Under the pieces are notes generated by a model. It was given only the letters and a program-made list of their open reading frames with translations. It was not told where the DNA came from and did no database searches. A DNA stretch of 16,702 bases from CALGSZ01 sp042408955 (GTDB lineage Bacteria > Chloroflexota > Chloroflexia > Thermomicrobiales > UBA6265): positions 1-16,702 of the forward strand of contig JBHOQQ010000196.1 in assembly GCA_042408955.1 (NCBI GenBank), given 5' to 3'. Every line of letters starts with the position of its first letter. The stretch's first letter is position 1. The translations under genes were made by a program, and so were the position numbers. Positions 7,958 through 14,399 of the stretch are shown here, one piece after another.

Positions 7958-8050
7958 GTCAGCCGCCAGGATCAGGTGTCCGACATCCGAGCGACCCAAC
8001 GCATCAGGGGTGGACGCGATCTGTCACGCCGACACATCCTGACGGCTGAC
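7958..8050. repeat. Long imperfect inverted repeat between the DinB-like gene and rlmN
   Basis: Bases 7958-7980 and 8031-8050 are complementary over 20 positions with one mismatch and a three-base bulge (GTCAGCCGCCAGGAT then GTGTC, against GACACATCCTGACGGCTGAC), with a 50-base loop. On the minus strand it lies just after the DinB-like stop, so it could fold in the 3' end of that transcript. There is no T-run, so it is not a typical intrinsic terminator. Confidence 0.5.
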
Positions 8051-8063
8051 CCTGACGGCTGAT
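8038..8063. repeat. 13-base tandem duplication
   Basis: CCTGACGGCTGAC (8038-8050) is followed directly by CCTGACGGCTGAT (8051-8063), matching at 12 of 13 bases. The first copy overlaps an arm of the longer inverted repeat. It may be slippage or part of a dispersed intergenic repeat family. Confidence 0.6.
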
Positions 8064-8090
8064 GGCTCCCTCGCCTCCAGCCCCTCATCC

Positions 8091-8525
8091 CTAGCCCCTC
8101 TTGCTACGAGCCTGAATTCGCGCGCGCACCGCTTCGTCAAATTCCACGTGGCGCTCGACCTCTTCCGCGAGGCTTACGATCCCTCCGTCGTCGTGCGTGG
8201 CCGTGCGCTCCCAGTCCCGAAGGGTCAGATTCATGAGCAACGACACAAGATCGCCCCGGGCAGCCTCGAACTCGGCAAGCAACGCATCGGCTTGCTCCAC
8301 TGGCACTGGCTCGGGCTGCAAGCGATCAATGGAAGGCAAGGCACGGAGATGGGGCGCGGTTTCTCGCTGTAAGCGCTGCAGGCGCTGGTGCACGGCGCGG
8401 TCACGGTCTCGGAGCAGGGCAACCCAGCCAAGAGCCTCTGGAGAAGCGCGATGAGCGAGCATGGCGCGGAGAGCTTGCGGGGCGCCCAGTAACTCGTCAA
8501 TCAGATCACGGTATTGGTCGAGCAT
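8091..8525 (-). CDS. DinB-like four-helix protein
   Basis: The 144-residue protein begins YRDLIDELLGAPQALRAML and ends with SLLMNLTLRDWERTATHDDGGIVSLAEEVERHVEFDEAVRARIQ, the order of helices seen in DinB/YfiT-type proteins. These are small metal-binding bundles; some act as thiol-dependent transferases or hydrolases, many are uncharacterised. H46 (DRAVHQRLQ) and H126 fit two usual metal ligands. In the usual last-helix pair H-x3-H the second position here is D130, so the metal site is changed or lost. The gene lies 36 bases downstream of the VOC gene on the same strand and probably shares its transcript. The ribosome site is weak. The enzymatic role is not known. Confidence 0.7.
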   Translation of the reverse strand: MLDQYRDLIDELLGAPQALRAMLAHRASPEALGWVALLRDRDRAVHQRLQRLQRETAPHLRALPSIDRLQPEPVPVEQADALLAEFEAARGDLVSLLMNLTLRDWERTATHDDGGIVSLAEEVERHVEFDEAVRARIQARSKRG

Positions 8526-8561
8526 CAGGGTGGCGGACCTGCCTTCCGTCTCACGTCGGCC

Positions 8562-9470
8562 TCAAAATGCCTGGGGACTCTGAAGGGTCATCTCCCAGGC
8601 AATCCCGAATGGATCCCGGAAGAGCAATGCAGTCTCCGCGCTTGCCAGCACCTCGTACGAACGCATCAGGATCGTGCCCTTGAGGTTGGTGAAGGTCGTG
8701 GCATCGACGCGGATGGAGATGTGGTCGAGCAGCGTGCGTTCTAGGCGGGCGCCACGCCCGAGGCGCTGAAGGGCGATCGTGAGCGGACCGTTGCGCATGA
8801 AGGTCACATCAGCCTCTTGGCCGGTGCGGATCGCCTCGTCCCAAGAGTACGAACCGTTGAGCACCTGGTAGCCGTCGCCCGCGCGCCGTGCCCTTCCCAA
8901 GAGTTCCATGCCGAAGAATTCCTGGTAAAAGCGCTCCGCCTTCTCCAGATCCGTCACGCGGAGCGCGATGTGATTGACATCTCGGATCGCGACTCGCCGC
9001 TCTTCCATGCCGGCTGCGGTAGCTGCCGGCGCGGTAACGCCTGCTGGCGCGGCGATTTCTCCCGGGGCCGCGGCGACTGGCTTGACCGGCGGTACTGCGG
9101 GCGCTGCTCCCATCTCCTCCACCTCATGCTCCCCAAGCTTGGGAATCGATCGCTCCACCCACGGTTGATCGCGCCGGATTGCCGCGACCACCGTCGAGCG
9201 GTTGTGCTCTGCTAGCGCCAGCCGCTCGCCGCTATGCAGCACCACGCGAATGTCTGGGCGTGATGCGCCAAGATCGTCGAACCAATCGTAGAGTGTGTCG
9301 ATCACGCGCAAGGTATGGGCCGCTACCGTTAGGTCCACGTATGGGTCGTCGAACCCGAGGCCATGTGAGTTACGGACGACTACAACTTGCGCATCGCCCG
9401 CAGCACTGACCGCAACATTCGCTTCCGCTGCAAGGTCCTCCGGCACTTCAAGCAAAAATCGGTATGCCAT
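8562..9470 (-). CDS. Two-domain protein: unknown N-terminal domain plus VOC (glyoxalase-fold) domain
   Basis: The 302-residue protein starts at ATG 9470, ten bases after GGGAG; an in-frame GTG at 9518 adds 16 polar residues and looks less likely. Residues 1-115 (MAYRFLLEVPEDLAAEANV ... YDWFDDLGASRPDIRVVLHSGE) form a compact alpha/beta-looking domain I do not recognise. Residues 120-155 are an Ala/Pro-rich linker. Residues 160-302 are a VOC domain with HIALRVTDLEKAERFYQEFFGMEL, then DHISIRV and RDPFGIAWEMTL. The His, His and Glu of a typical metal site are present. VOC members include glyoxalases, dioxygenases and resistance proteins; the substrate here cannot be named. It is the first gene of a likely two-gene unit with the DinB-like gene. 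Confidence 0.8.
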   Translation of the reverse strand: MAYRFLLEVPEDLAAEANVAVSAAGDAQVVVVRNSHGLGFDDPYVDLTVAAHTLRVIDTLYDWFDDLGASRPDIRVVLHSGERLALAEHNRSTVVAAIRRDQPWVERSIPKLGEHEVEEMGAAPAVPPVKPVAAAPGEIAAPAGVTAPAATAAGMEERRVAIRDVNHIALRVTDLEKAERFYQEFFGMELLGRARRAGDGYQVLNGSYSWDEAIRTGQEADVTFMRNGPLTIALQRLGRGARLERTLLDHISIRVDATTFTNLKGTILMRSYEVLASAETALLFRDPFGIAWEMTLQSPQAF

Positions 9471-9903
9471 CCGCTTGTGTCTCCCATCGTGATCGCGCCC
9501 GTACCGCGCCAACGGCACCGGCCGGCGGTCCCGCCCTTCTCCCTAACGCCGATTGTACCGTACCTGGCTGGCTTGACCGAGCAGCGGCTATGGCTACGAT
9601 CCGCGGATCGCAATCGTGCCAGGAAGGATCTAGACGATCGCACGCCTTGTCGAGTAGCCTGGAGCGAGTCCACCGCTCCGGGTTCCGGTGTCAACAAGCG
9701 CCGGCAACAGGGAGCGCGCCTGCGCGATCCAGGGTGGTGCTGATCTCTGGTCTGGGCGGGCGCAAGGCCAATCGAGGGTTGCAGCTCTGATTGGGCTCGG
9801 GTGGATGAGTGGTTGACGGTGGCTGGCGCACGGGGAAGCGCCGCGCCACCGGCCGCTGGGGGTGACAGCGGGGGTCGTTCGAACAGATCGAGGGAAGGGG
9901 AGC
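9471..9903. other. 433-base gap with no convincing gene
   Basis: The region separates the leftward VOC gene from the rightward NlpC/P60 gene. Open frames here are short, Arg/Pro/Ala-rich and lack ribosome sites. A candidate rightward promoter lies at 9573-9600 and a leftward -10-like TACAAT lies on the minus strand at 9552-9557. The remaining about 300 bases up to the peptidase start would be an unusually long leader. I looked for a c-di-AMP riboswitch, known before some cell-wall hydrolase genes, and saw none of its conserved core. Confidence 0.5.
9573..9600 (+). promoter_or_regulatory. Candidate sigma70-type promoter upstream of the NlpC/P60 gene
   Basis: TTGACC at 9573-9578 and TACGAT at 9595-9600 are separated by 16 bases. 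The match is fair (five and four of six). It would start transcription about 300 bases before the peptidase gene. Confidence 0.35.
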
Positions 9904-10542
9904 ATGACACGCCGTCCAAATGGCGGGGCGTGGGCATGGGGCTGGATGCTTGCCTGCGCCCTACTTCGTGTGGCACTTGCTGGGCTGCCGCTCGCTCGCG
10001 CCTTGCCGGCGCTTGCCGCTGAGCCATCACCGGACACGACTGCCAGTGTGCGCGTGCGCGATACCGCTGCGGAGTCCGCCAGATCCGAAGCGCCCACGCC
10101 GTATGTCGTGGAGCCACGGCCTGCGCCTGCTGTCACGCCAGCGCCGTCACCCCCGCCTCCGCCCCCAACATCTGGCGAACGCCTGGCGGCATTTGCTTTG
10201 CAGTATCTCGGGTATCCCTATGTCTGGGCAGGGAATACACCCGCGGGCTTCGATTGCTCGGGCTTTACCCAATTTGTCGTCCTCAATGTGCTGGGAGTAG
10301 ACATTGGACATGGACTGCAAGGACAAACGGCCGCCGGTGCCTGGGTAGAGTGGGGAACCTGGCAGCCAGGTGACCTCATCTTCTTTCAGAGCACCTATCA
10401 ACCGGGCCTCTCCCATGTGGGGCTGTATTTGGGAAATGGACAGTTCATCCACGCGGAGAATGAAGGGACGGGAGTGGTGATCAGCAGCGTGTACTCCGCG
10501 TACTATGCATCCCGCTACTGGGGAGCCGTGCGCGTTGCCTGA
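9904..10542 (+). CDS. Secreted NlpC/P60 cell-wall peptidase
   Basis: The 212-residue protein has an N-terminal signal (MTRRPNGG then hydrophobic residues 11-37 ending ALPALAAE), a Pro-rich linker at about 62-90 with a run of six prolines at 83-88, and a C-terminal NlpC/P60 domain at about 92-212. The catalytic Cys118 is in AGFDCSGFTQ, His171 in LSHVGLYLG, and the third polar residue is His183 in FIHAENEG. Family members cut D-glutamyl-diaminopimelate (or equivalent) bonds in peptidoglycan stem peptides. GDLIFF and the final SRYWGAVRV also match the fold. AAGGGGAG lies two bases before the GC preceding ATG 9904, so this start is preferred over an ATG at 9862 that would bury the signal peptide. 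The long linker suggests that it reaches into the wall; no wall-binding repeat is present. Confidence 0.93.
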   Translation: MTRRPNGGAWAWGWMLACALLRVALAGLPLARALPALAAEPSPDTTASVRVRDTAAESARSEAPTPYVVEPRPAPAVTPAPSPPPPPPTSGERLAAFALQYLGYPYVWAGNTPAGFDCSGFTQFVVLNVLGVDIGHGLQGQTAAGAWVEWGTWQPGDLIFFQSTYQPGLSHVGLYLGNGQFIHAENEGTGVVISSVYSAYYASRYWGAVRVA

Positions 10543-10638
10543 CCATCCCGTCGTGTGGAAACCTCGGTAAAACGTATCCTTTCTGTCCCTTTAACAGGCG
10601 CGATCGTCCCCTGTTTCTGCCATACCTGACGAGTAGTC

Positions 10639-11517
10639 TTGTCAGCACAGGCGCTCGTTCAACCATGGTTGGGGGTGATTCCGCTGCGTCTCTTTCATCC
10701 GCTCATCTTTGCCACCATCGTGGTGATGACTGTCACTGGGTCGGTGTACTCGGCGTTAGTGATCGCCGGCGCTGGCGCCCAGCACCCGCCACAGTACTAC
10801 CGCGCCATCGACCCCGAGCTACTGGAAAGCTACGCTGGCATTGTCGGCGTTGGGCACAATGCGGGCGATACGCTCGCCTCGGCGCGCATGGCCCTGCGTC
10901 ACGGTGCTGATGCCGTGGAGATCGACGTGATCGCCATAGACGACCGGTTGTATGCCGGGCATTCGCTCCCGGCTCGCTCGCTAAGCCGGCGACTGTATCG
11001 TGGGCCGACACTCGCAGAGGTGTGGAAGGTGTCCGAGGATGCCTCGGTCATCAAATTGGACCTCAAGCCATCGTCGTCTCGGGATCTCCAGGCTCTGCTC
11101 ACGTTCCTGAGCGGGCACATTGATGGCAGGGAGGTTGTGGCTGCCTCGGCGGATCCTGCTGTCCTGCGTGTCTTCGCGCAAGAATTGCCCTCCGTGCGCC
11201 GCTTTCTGAGTGTTCCGAACCGGCAGGCATTTGAACGCCTGCAAGGCGATCCCGTGCTCGTTACCATGTTGGATGGGGTGACCATTCATGAGGCGTTGCT
11301 CGACGAGGCCACCATGGGCTGGTTGCAGGCGCGCGGCTTGCGCGTTATCGCCTGGACCGTCAACGACATTGCACGGCTGAATGCACTCGTGCGGCTGGGG
11401 GTGGACGGCATCACCACCGACAATCTGGCAATCCTTGAGCTGCTGAGTGATCCAGAGCCGGTCCACGTGCAGATTCAGCGGCGCCCTCCAGTCTCCAGAT
11501 CAGCACTCATGCTTTAG
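10639..11517 (+). CDS. Membrane-anchored, divergent glycerophosphodiester phosphodiesterase-like protein
   Basis: The 292-residue protein has one N-terminal membrane segment (about residues 22-44, IFATIVVMTVTGSVYSALVIAG) and then a GDPD-like TIM barrel. Recognisable pieces are GVGHNAGDTLASARMALRHGADAVEIDV, YAGHS, VIKLDLKP and IAWTVNDIARLNALVRLGVDGITTDN. GDPD enzymes hydrolyse glycerophosphodiesters to glycerol-3-phosphate and an alcohol. The usual HRG is HNA here, and the usual ENT is GDT, so one catalytic Arg and one metal-binding Glu appear replaced; EID, the second His and the late Lys remain. Activity is therefore uncertain. The start is unclear: the first possible codon is TTG 10639 with a weak ribosome site; GTG 10675 is an alternative that keeps the membrane segment. 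Confidence 0.75.
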   Translation: MSAQALVQPWLGVIPLRLFHPLIFATIVVMTVTGSVYSALVIAGAGAQHPPQYYRAIDPELLESYAGIVGVGHNAGDTLASARMALRHGADAVEIDVIAIDDRLYAGHSLPARSLSRRLYRGPTLAEVWKVSEDASVIKLDLKPSSSRDLQALLTFLSGHIDGREVVAASADPAVLRVFAQELPSVRRFLSVPNRQAFERLQGDPVLVTMLDGVTIHEALLDEATMGWLQARGLRVIAWTVNDIARLNALVRLGVDGITTDNLAILELLSDPEPVHVQIQRRPPVSRSALML

Positions 11518-11666
11518 CGGCGGAGCACCACGGCATGGCTCTAGAGACCCGAACCTGGCGCCTTCGCAGCCCTAACGGTGATGCGCCCGGCTGATGTACC
11601 ATGCGCATAGCATGCAACCCTGCTCGCCGGTGCGTGGCAGGGCCGGATAGCCACACGAACGCCATC

Positions 11667-12197
11667 ATGACGCACGACCATCATCTCTTTGGACCCGTAC
11701 CGGCTCCGTCGATCGCTGGCGAGATTGCCGAGCCCTGGGTTGTGGTGACCCCCGCGCGGCTCCGCGACCTTGGCAAAGTTGCCCGGTTGCAACGCCGTGC
11801 GTTCCGGCCGCCGCTGGCGTATGGCTTGACGACCTTGTTTGTGCTCTGGTTGTTGCCGCATGTCCGTTTTCTGGTGGCGCGGGATGGCGAGCGGATCATC
11901 GGCTGCGCAATTGGCGATCGCCAGGGCGGTCAGTCGCGGGTGATCAACCTCTGCGTTGATCCAACGGCCCGTCGCCAGGGCATTGGCACGCGCTTGCTGC
12001 GTGCCCTCGAAGCAGCTTTGCCGCATGGCGATGTCGTCCTCATGGTGGAGGAAGGAAACGTCGCGGCCCAGGCGCTGTATCGCAAAGAGGGATATCGCCC
12101 CGTCGGGACGAGCCGCAATTACTACGGGCGCGGCAACGATGGAATATGGATGCAAAAATCCCGCACGCCGCAGAGCATACCCTCGATTCGGATTTAG
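11667..12197 (+). CDS. GNAT-family N-acetyltransferase
   Basis: The 176-residue protein ends in a clear GNAT core: VRFLVARDGERIIGCAIGD, then VINLCVDPTARRQGIGTRLLRALE with the acetyl-CoA pyrophosphate loop RRQGIG near residues 101-106, then VVLMVEEGNVAAQALYRKEGYRPVGTSRNYYG. The last stretch resembles RimI-type peptide N-acetyltransferases, but the family is too broad for a substrate. A hydrophobic stretch LTTLFVLWLLPHV (about residues 53-65) precedes the core and is unusual; it probably belongs to the first helix region. ATG 11667 is chosen over an ATG at 11601, which would add 22 residues outside the fold; neither has a good ribosome site. The gene converges on the small membrane protein gene. 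Confidence 0.85.
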   Translation: MTHDHHLFGPVPAPSIAGEIAEPWVVVTPARLRDLGKVARLQRRAFRPPLAYGLTTLFVLWLLPHVRFLVARDGERIIGCAIGDRQGGQSRVINLCVDPTARRQGIGTRLLRALEAALPHGDVVLMVEEGNVAAQALYRKEGYRPVGTSRNYYGRGNDGIWMQKSRTPQSIPSIRI

Positions 12198-12215
12198 GCC
12201 ACGTTGTGAAGTGCA

Positions 12216-12231
12216 CTGGCGGAGATGCCAG
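12216..12231. terminator. Weak hairpin between convergent genes
   Basis: CTGGC (12216-12220) and GCCAG (12227-12231) form a 5-base stem with a 6-base loop in the 36-base gap between the convergent acetyltransferase and membrane protein genes. There is no T-run on either side. Position favours a bidirectional terminator; strength does not. Confidence 0.25.
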
Positions 12232-12233
12232 CC

Positions 12234-12515
12234 TCAGCGCAGGCGCCAGATGAGCGCCGCGACACACAGCGCGGCCAGGACGGCGTTTACCGAAGCCACA
12301 GCCACAAGCTGGCGCCGCAGGTCCGGGCGGAGGCGGGTCGCGTCCAAAAGCAGATAGGTCGTCATCGCCAGCGTGGTGGCGAGCACCGCGAGTCCGGCGG
12401 TGACTCCGTAAAGGAGCGCGAGCAGCGGCGCGGCGACCATCGCTAGCGCGAAGCCACAGCCGATGATGCGACGGCGGCGCTCAACGCCGCTGTCTGGTGC
12501 TCGAGGGTCTCGCAC
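12234..12515 (-). CDS. Small membrane protein with three predicted helices
   Basis: From GTG 12515 the protein has 93 residues: a charged start (RDPRAPDSGVERRRR), then hydrophobic segments IIGCGFALAMVAAPLLALLYGV, AGLAVLATTLAMTTYLLL and LVAVASVNAVLAALCVAALIW. Arg-rich ends and the short loop ATRLRPDLRRQ fit a small inner-membrane protein with cytoplasmic basic regions. I prefer the GTG start because AGGAG lies six bases upstream; the longer ATG start at 12587 falls inside a palindrome and has no ribosome site. I do not recognise a family and assign no function. It diverges from the zinc-ribbon/propeller gene. Confidence 0.65.
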   Translation of the reverse strand: MRDPRAPDSGVERRRRIIGCGFALAMVAAPLLALLYGVTAGLAVLATTLAMTTYLLLDATRLRPDLRRQLVAVASVNAVLAALCVAALIWRLR

Positions 12516-12521
12516 GACTCG

Positions 12522-12526
12522 CTCCT
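12522..12526 (-). promoter_or_regulatory. Ribosome binding site deciding the GTG 12515 start
   Basis: On the minus strand AGGAG occupies 12526-12522 and is followed by six bases and GTG. No comparable site precedes the upstream in-frame ATG at 12587. Confidence 0.6.
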
Positions 12527-12580
12527 GACTAAGCTTCGAGTGCCGCCGATCCGCATCCCCGATGGGCGATCGGACACGTG

Positions 12581-12599
12581 GTAGCATACGGAATGCTAC
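12581..12599. promoter_or_regulatory. 7-base perfect palindrome between divergent genes
   Basis: GTAGCAT (12581-12587) and ATGCTAC (12593-12599) are exact inverted repeats with a 5-base centre. The site lies 66 bases upstream of the leftward GTG start and 43 bases upstream of the rightward ATG. On the minus strand it contains TATGCT, a possible -10 box. A shared operator or promoter is likely but unproven. Confidence 0.45.
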
Positions 12600-12641
12600 T
12601 CGTGTGCATGAGGCAGCCTATCTCGCAGGTGAGCGACCACG

Positions 12642-14390
12642 ATGTTCTGCGTCGTCTGCGCCGCCGTCAACGCCGAATCCCGCGAGCAGTGTGCCCAGTG
12701 CGGGGCTCCCTTGCCAACGGCAAACCGACCCAACACGGTGGGAAACATCCAACAGCCGCTGGGGAGTGCCCGGCGGGGGCGGCGACGGCTTGCCCGGTCT
12801 TTGTTGATGCTGCCGCTGGTGCTCGCGGTCGTGGCTGGCGGCGTGGTTGCGGGCCGGCTGCGCTGGGAGCAGGCCGGAAGCGCGGCTGCCTACGCGCGGG
12901 CGGAACACGCGCTCGCCGCGGGTGACTACGAGGCCGCCATCACCGCGTTCGGCGAAGCGGGTGGATTTCGGGATGCTCCGGTCCGCCGCGCGGAAGCGAT
13001 CGCGACAGTAGCGCCGTACCGGGCCGCATATCACGACGGAATCGCGGCGCTCGACGCTGGGCGGTACGCTGAGGCGATCGCCACGCTGCTCCCCGTCGCC
13101 CAGGCACTCCCTGGTTACGAAGATGTGCTCGACCGTTTGGAAGAGGCGCGAGACCATCAGGAGATTGCACTCGCCAGGCAAGCGGAGATTGCCATCTCGC
13201 GGCGCGATTGGCTGGCTGCTGACCTGGCGCTCTCGGCGCTCCTCTCTCTGGATCCTGAGAACGCAGATGCCGCGCGCCGTCTCAACGATGTGCGCCGCAC
13301 CCATGCGCCGCTCGTCTTCACGCGCAACGGTGCGATCATGGTGATCGGTCCCGATTTGCTCGATGAGCGGCTTGTCATGGACGACGTCCCGGCTGCTGCC
13401 CCAACCTGGAGCCCGGACCGCTCACGCATCGCGTTCTACTCACCGAATACCAATACCGATTTCACGGCCAAGCTCTATGTAGTCAACGCCGATGGGAGCA
13501 ATCTCCGGTTGCTGGCGAACGAAGCGCGGATGGATTGGTGGCCAGCCTGGAGCCCAGACGGCAGCAAGATCGCCTTTGTTGCAATCCAGCCGGGTGAGGA
13601 GCGCCGAAAAGCTCTCGCGAAAACGACCATCCGGGTTGTGGACGTGGCGACGGGCAGTCAGACCGACATCACGAGCCGCCAGATCACGCACGTCTCTCCG
13701 CCAAGCTGGTCACCCCGTGGCGACCGCCTGGCGTTTGCCGGCTTTTCGCTGGTGAGTGATTACGCGCTCGGCACGATCCAGCGGCGCAACGGCGCGGTCT
13801 TTATTGCCACGCTGGCGACGGGGGAACTGGAGCGAATCAGCAACAACCAGCTTGCGAACGCGGTCCTGGTGGCCTGGTCACCGGCGCGCGATGAGGACCT
13901 GCTCGTCTATCTCTATGAGACGACGGGTGTTGGGTTCGATCGCCAGAAGACCGGGATTCTCTTGCTCAATCCCGTTACCGGGAATATGGAAAAGCTCACG
14001 CAGCGCTCGCCCGATGTCGGGCCGCCATTTTGGGCACCAGATGGATCGCGCTTCGCATTTATCGAAGGCGACTCGGTTGTTCGCATTCGCTGGCTTCCGG
14101 GGCGGCGTGAGGCGGCGATCGGCGTAGCCCGCCCGGTCGTGATGCTTACCTGGGCGCCCGATGGCCAGGCACTCTTGGTCGTTCCGGTTGATGTGCACCA
14201 GCCGGCGACAATCATCCCCCTGCCGGATGGCCCGGGGACGCAGGCCGATGTGCTCATCCCCTTCGATTTTGCGATTTCCGGTGCAGGGCCGCAATGGAGC
14301 CCGGTCAATCCCCTGGAGCCGCTACCGCCACCCACCATTGGCGGCACGGCGCTTGATCCACCAGGAATGGTCGCGGCGCCAAGCAGGTAG
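12642..14390 (+). CDS. Zinc-ribbon, membrane-anchored helical-repeat and TolB-like propeller protein
   Basis: The 582-residue protein starts with a zinc ribbon, with Cys at 3, 6, 17 and 20 (CVVC ... CAQCG). A basic stretch RRGRRRLARS precedes one membrane helix at about 53-71 (LLMLPLVLAVVAGGVVAG). Residues 80-225 are Ala-rich helices resembling TPR-type repeats, for example ALAAGDYEAAITAFGEAGGF and ALDAGRYAEAIATLLPVAQ. Residues 230-560 form a propeller with repeated PTWSPDRSRIAF, PAWSPDGSKIAF, PSWSPRGDRLAF and PFWAPDGSRFAF motifs, as in TolB and PD40 repeats. The ribbon is expected inside the cell and the rest outside. AGGTGAG eight bases before ATG supports the start. It converges with the DUF4388 gene across nine bases. 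Function is unknown; a scaffold or sensor role is inference. Confidence 0.85.
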   Translation: MFCVVCAAVNAESREQCAQCGAPLPTANRPNTVGNIQQPLGSARRGRRRLARSLLMLPLVLAVVAGGVVAGRLRWEQAGSAAAYARAEHALAAGDYEAAITAFGEAGGFRDAPVRRAEAIATVAPYRAAYHDGIAALDAGRYAEAIATLLPVAQALPGYEDVLDRLEEARDHQEIALARQAEIAISRRDWLAADLALSALLSLDPENADAARRLNDVRRTHAPLVFTRNGAIMVIGPDLLDERLVMDDVPAAAPTWSPDRSRIAFYSPNTNTDFTAKLYVVNADGSNLRLLANEARMDWWPAWSPDGSKIAFVAIQPGEERRKALAKTTIRVVDVATGSQTDITSRQITHVSPPSWSPRGDRLAFAGFSLVSDYALGTIQRRNGAVFIATLATGELERISNNQLANAVLVAWSPARDEDLLVYLYETTGVGFDRQKTGILLLNPVTGNMEKLTQRSPDVGPPFWAPDGSRFAFIEGDSVVRIRWLPGRREAAIGVARPVVMLTWAPDGQALLVVPVDVHQPATIIPLPDGPGTQADVLIPFDFAISGAGPQWSPVNPLEPLPPPTIGGTALDPPGMVAAPSR

Positions 14391-14399
14391 CGCGTTTGG

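Noticed and set aside
9573..9903. c-di-AMP (ydaO-type) riboswitch before the NlpC/P60 gene
   Set aside because: Such switches precede some cell-wall hydrolase genes, but none of the conserved core segments is visible here.
9380..10117. A 245-codon minus-strand frame spanning the gap before the peptidase gene
   Set aside because: It overlaps both the VOC start and the peptidase signal region, is Arg/Ser/Pro-rich and shows no motif.
10592..10614. Hairpin AACAGG/CCTGTT after the peptidase gene as an intrinsic terminator
   Set aside because: The stem is only six bases with a long loop and no T-run follows.
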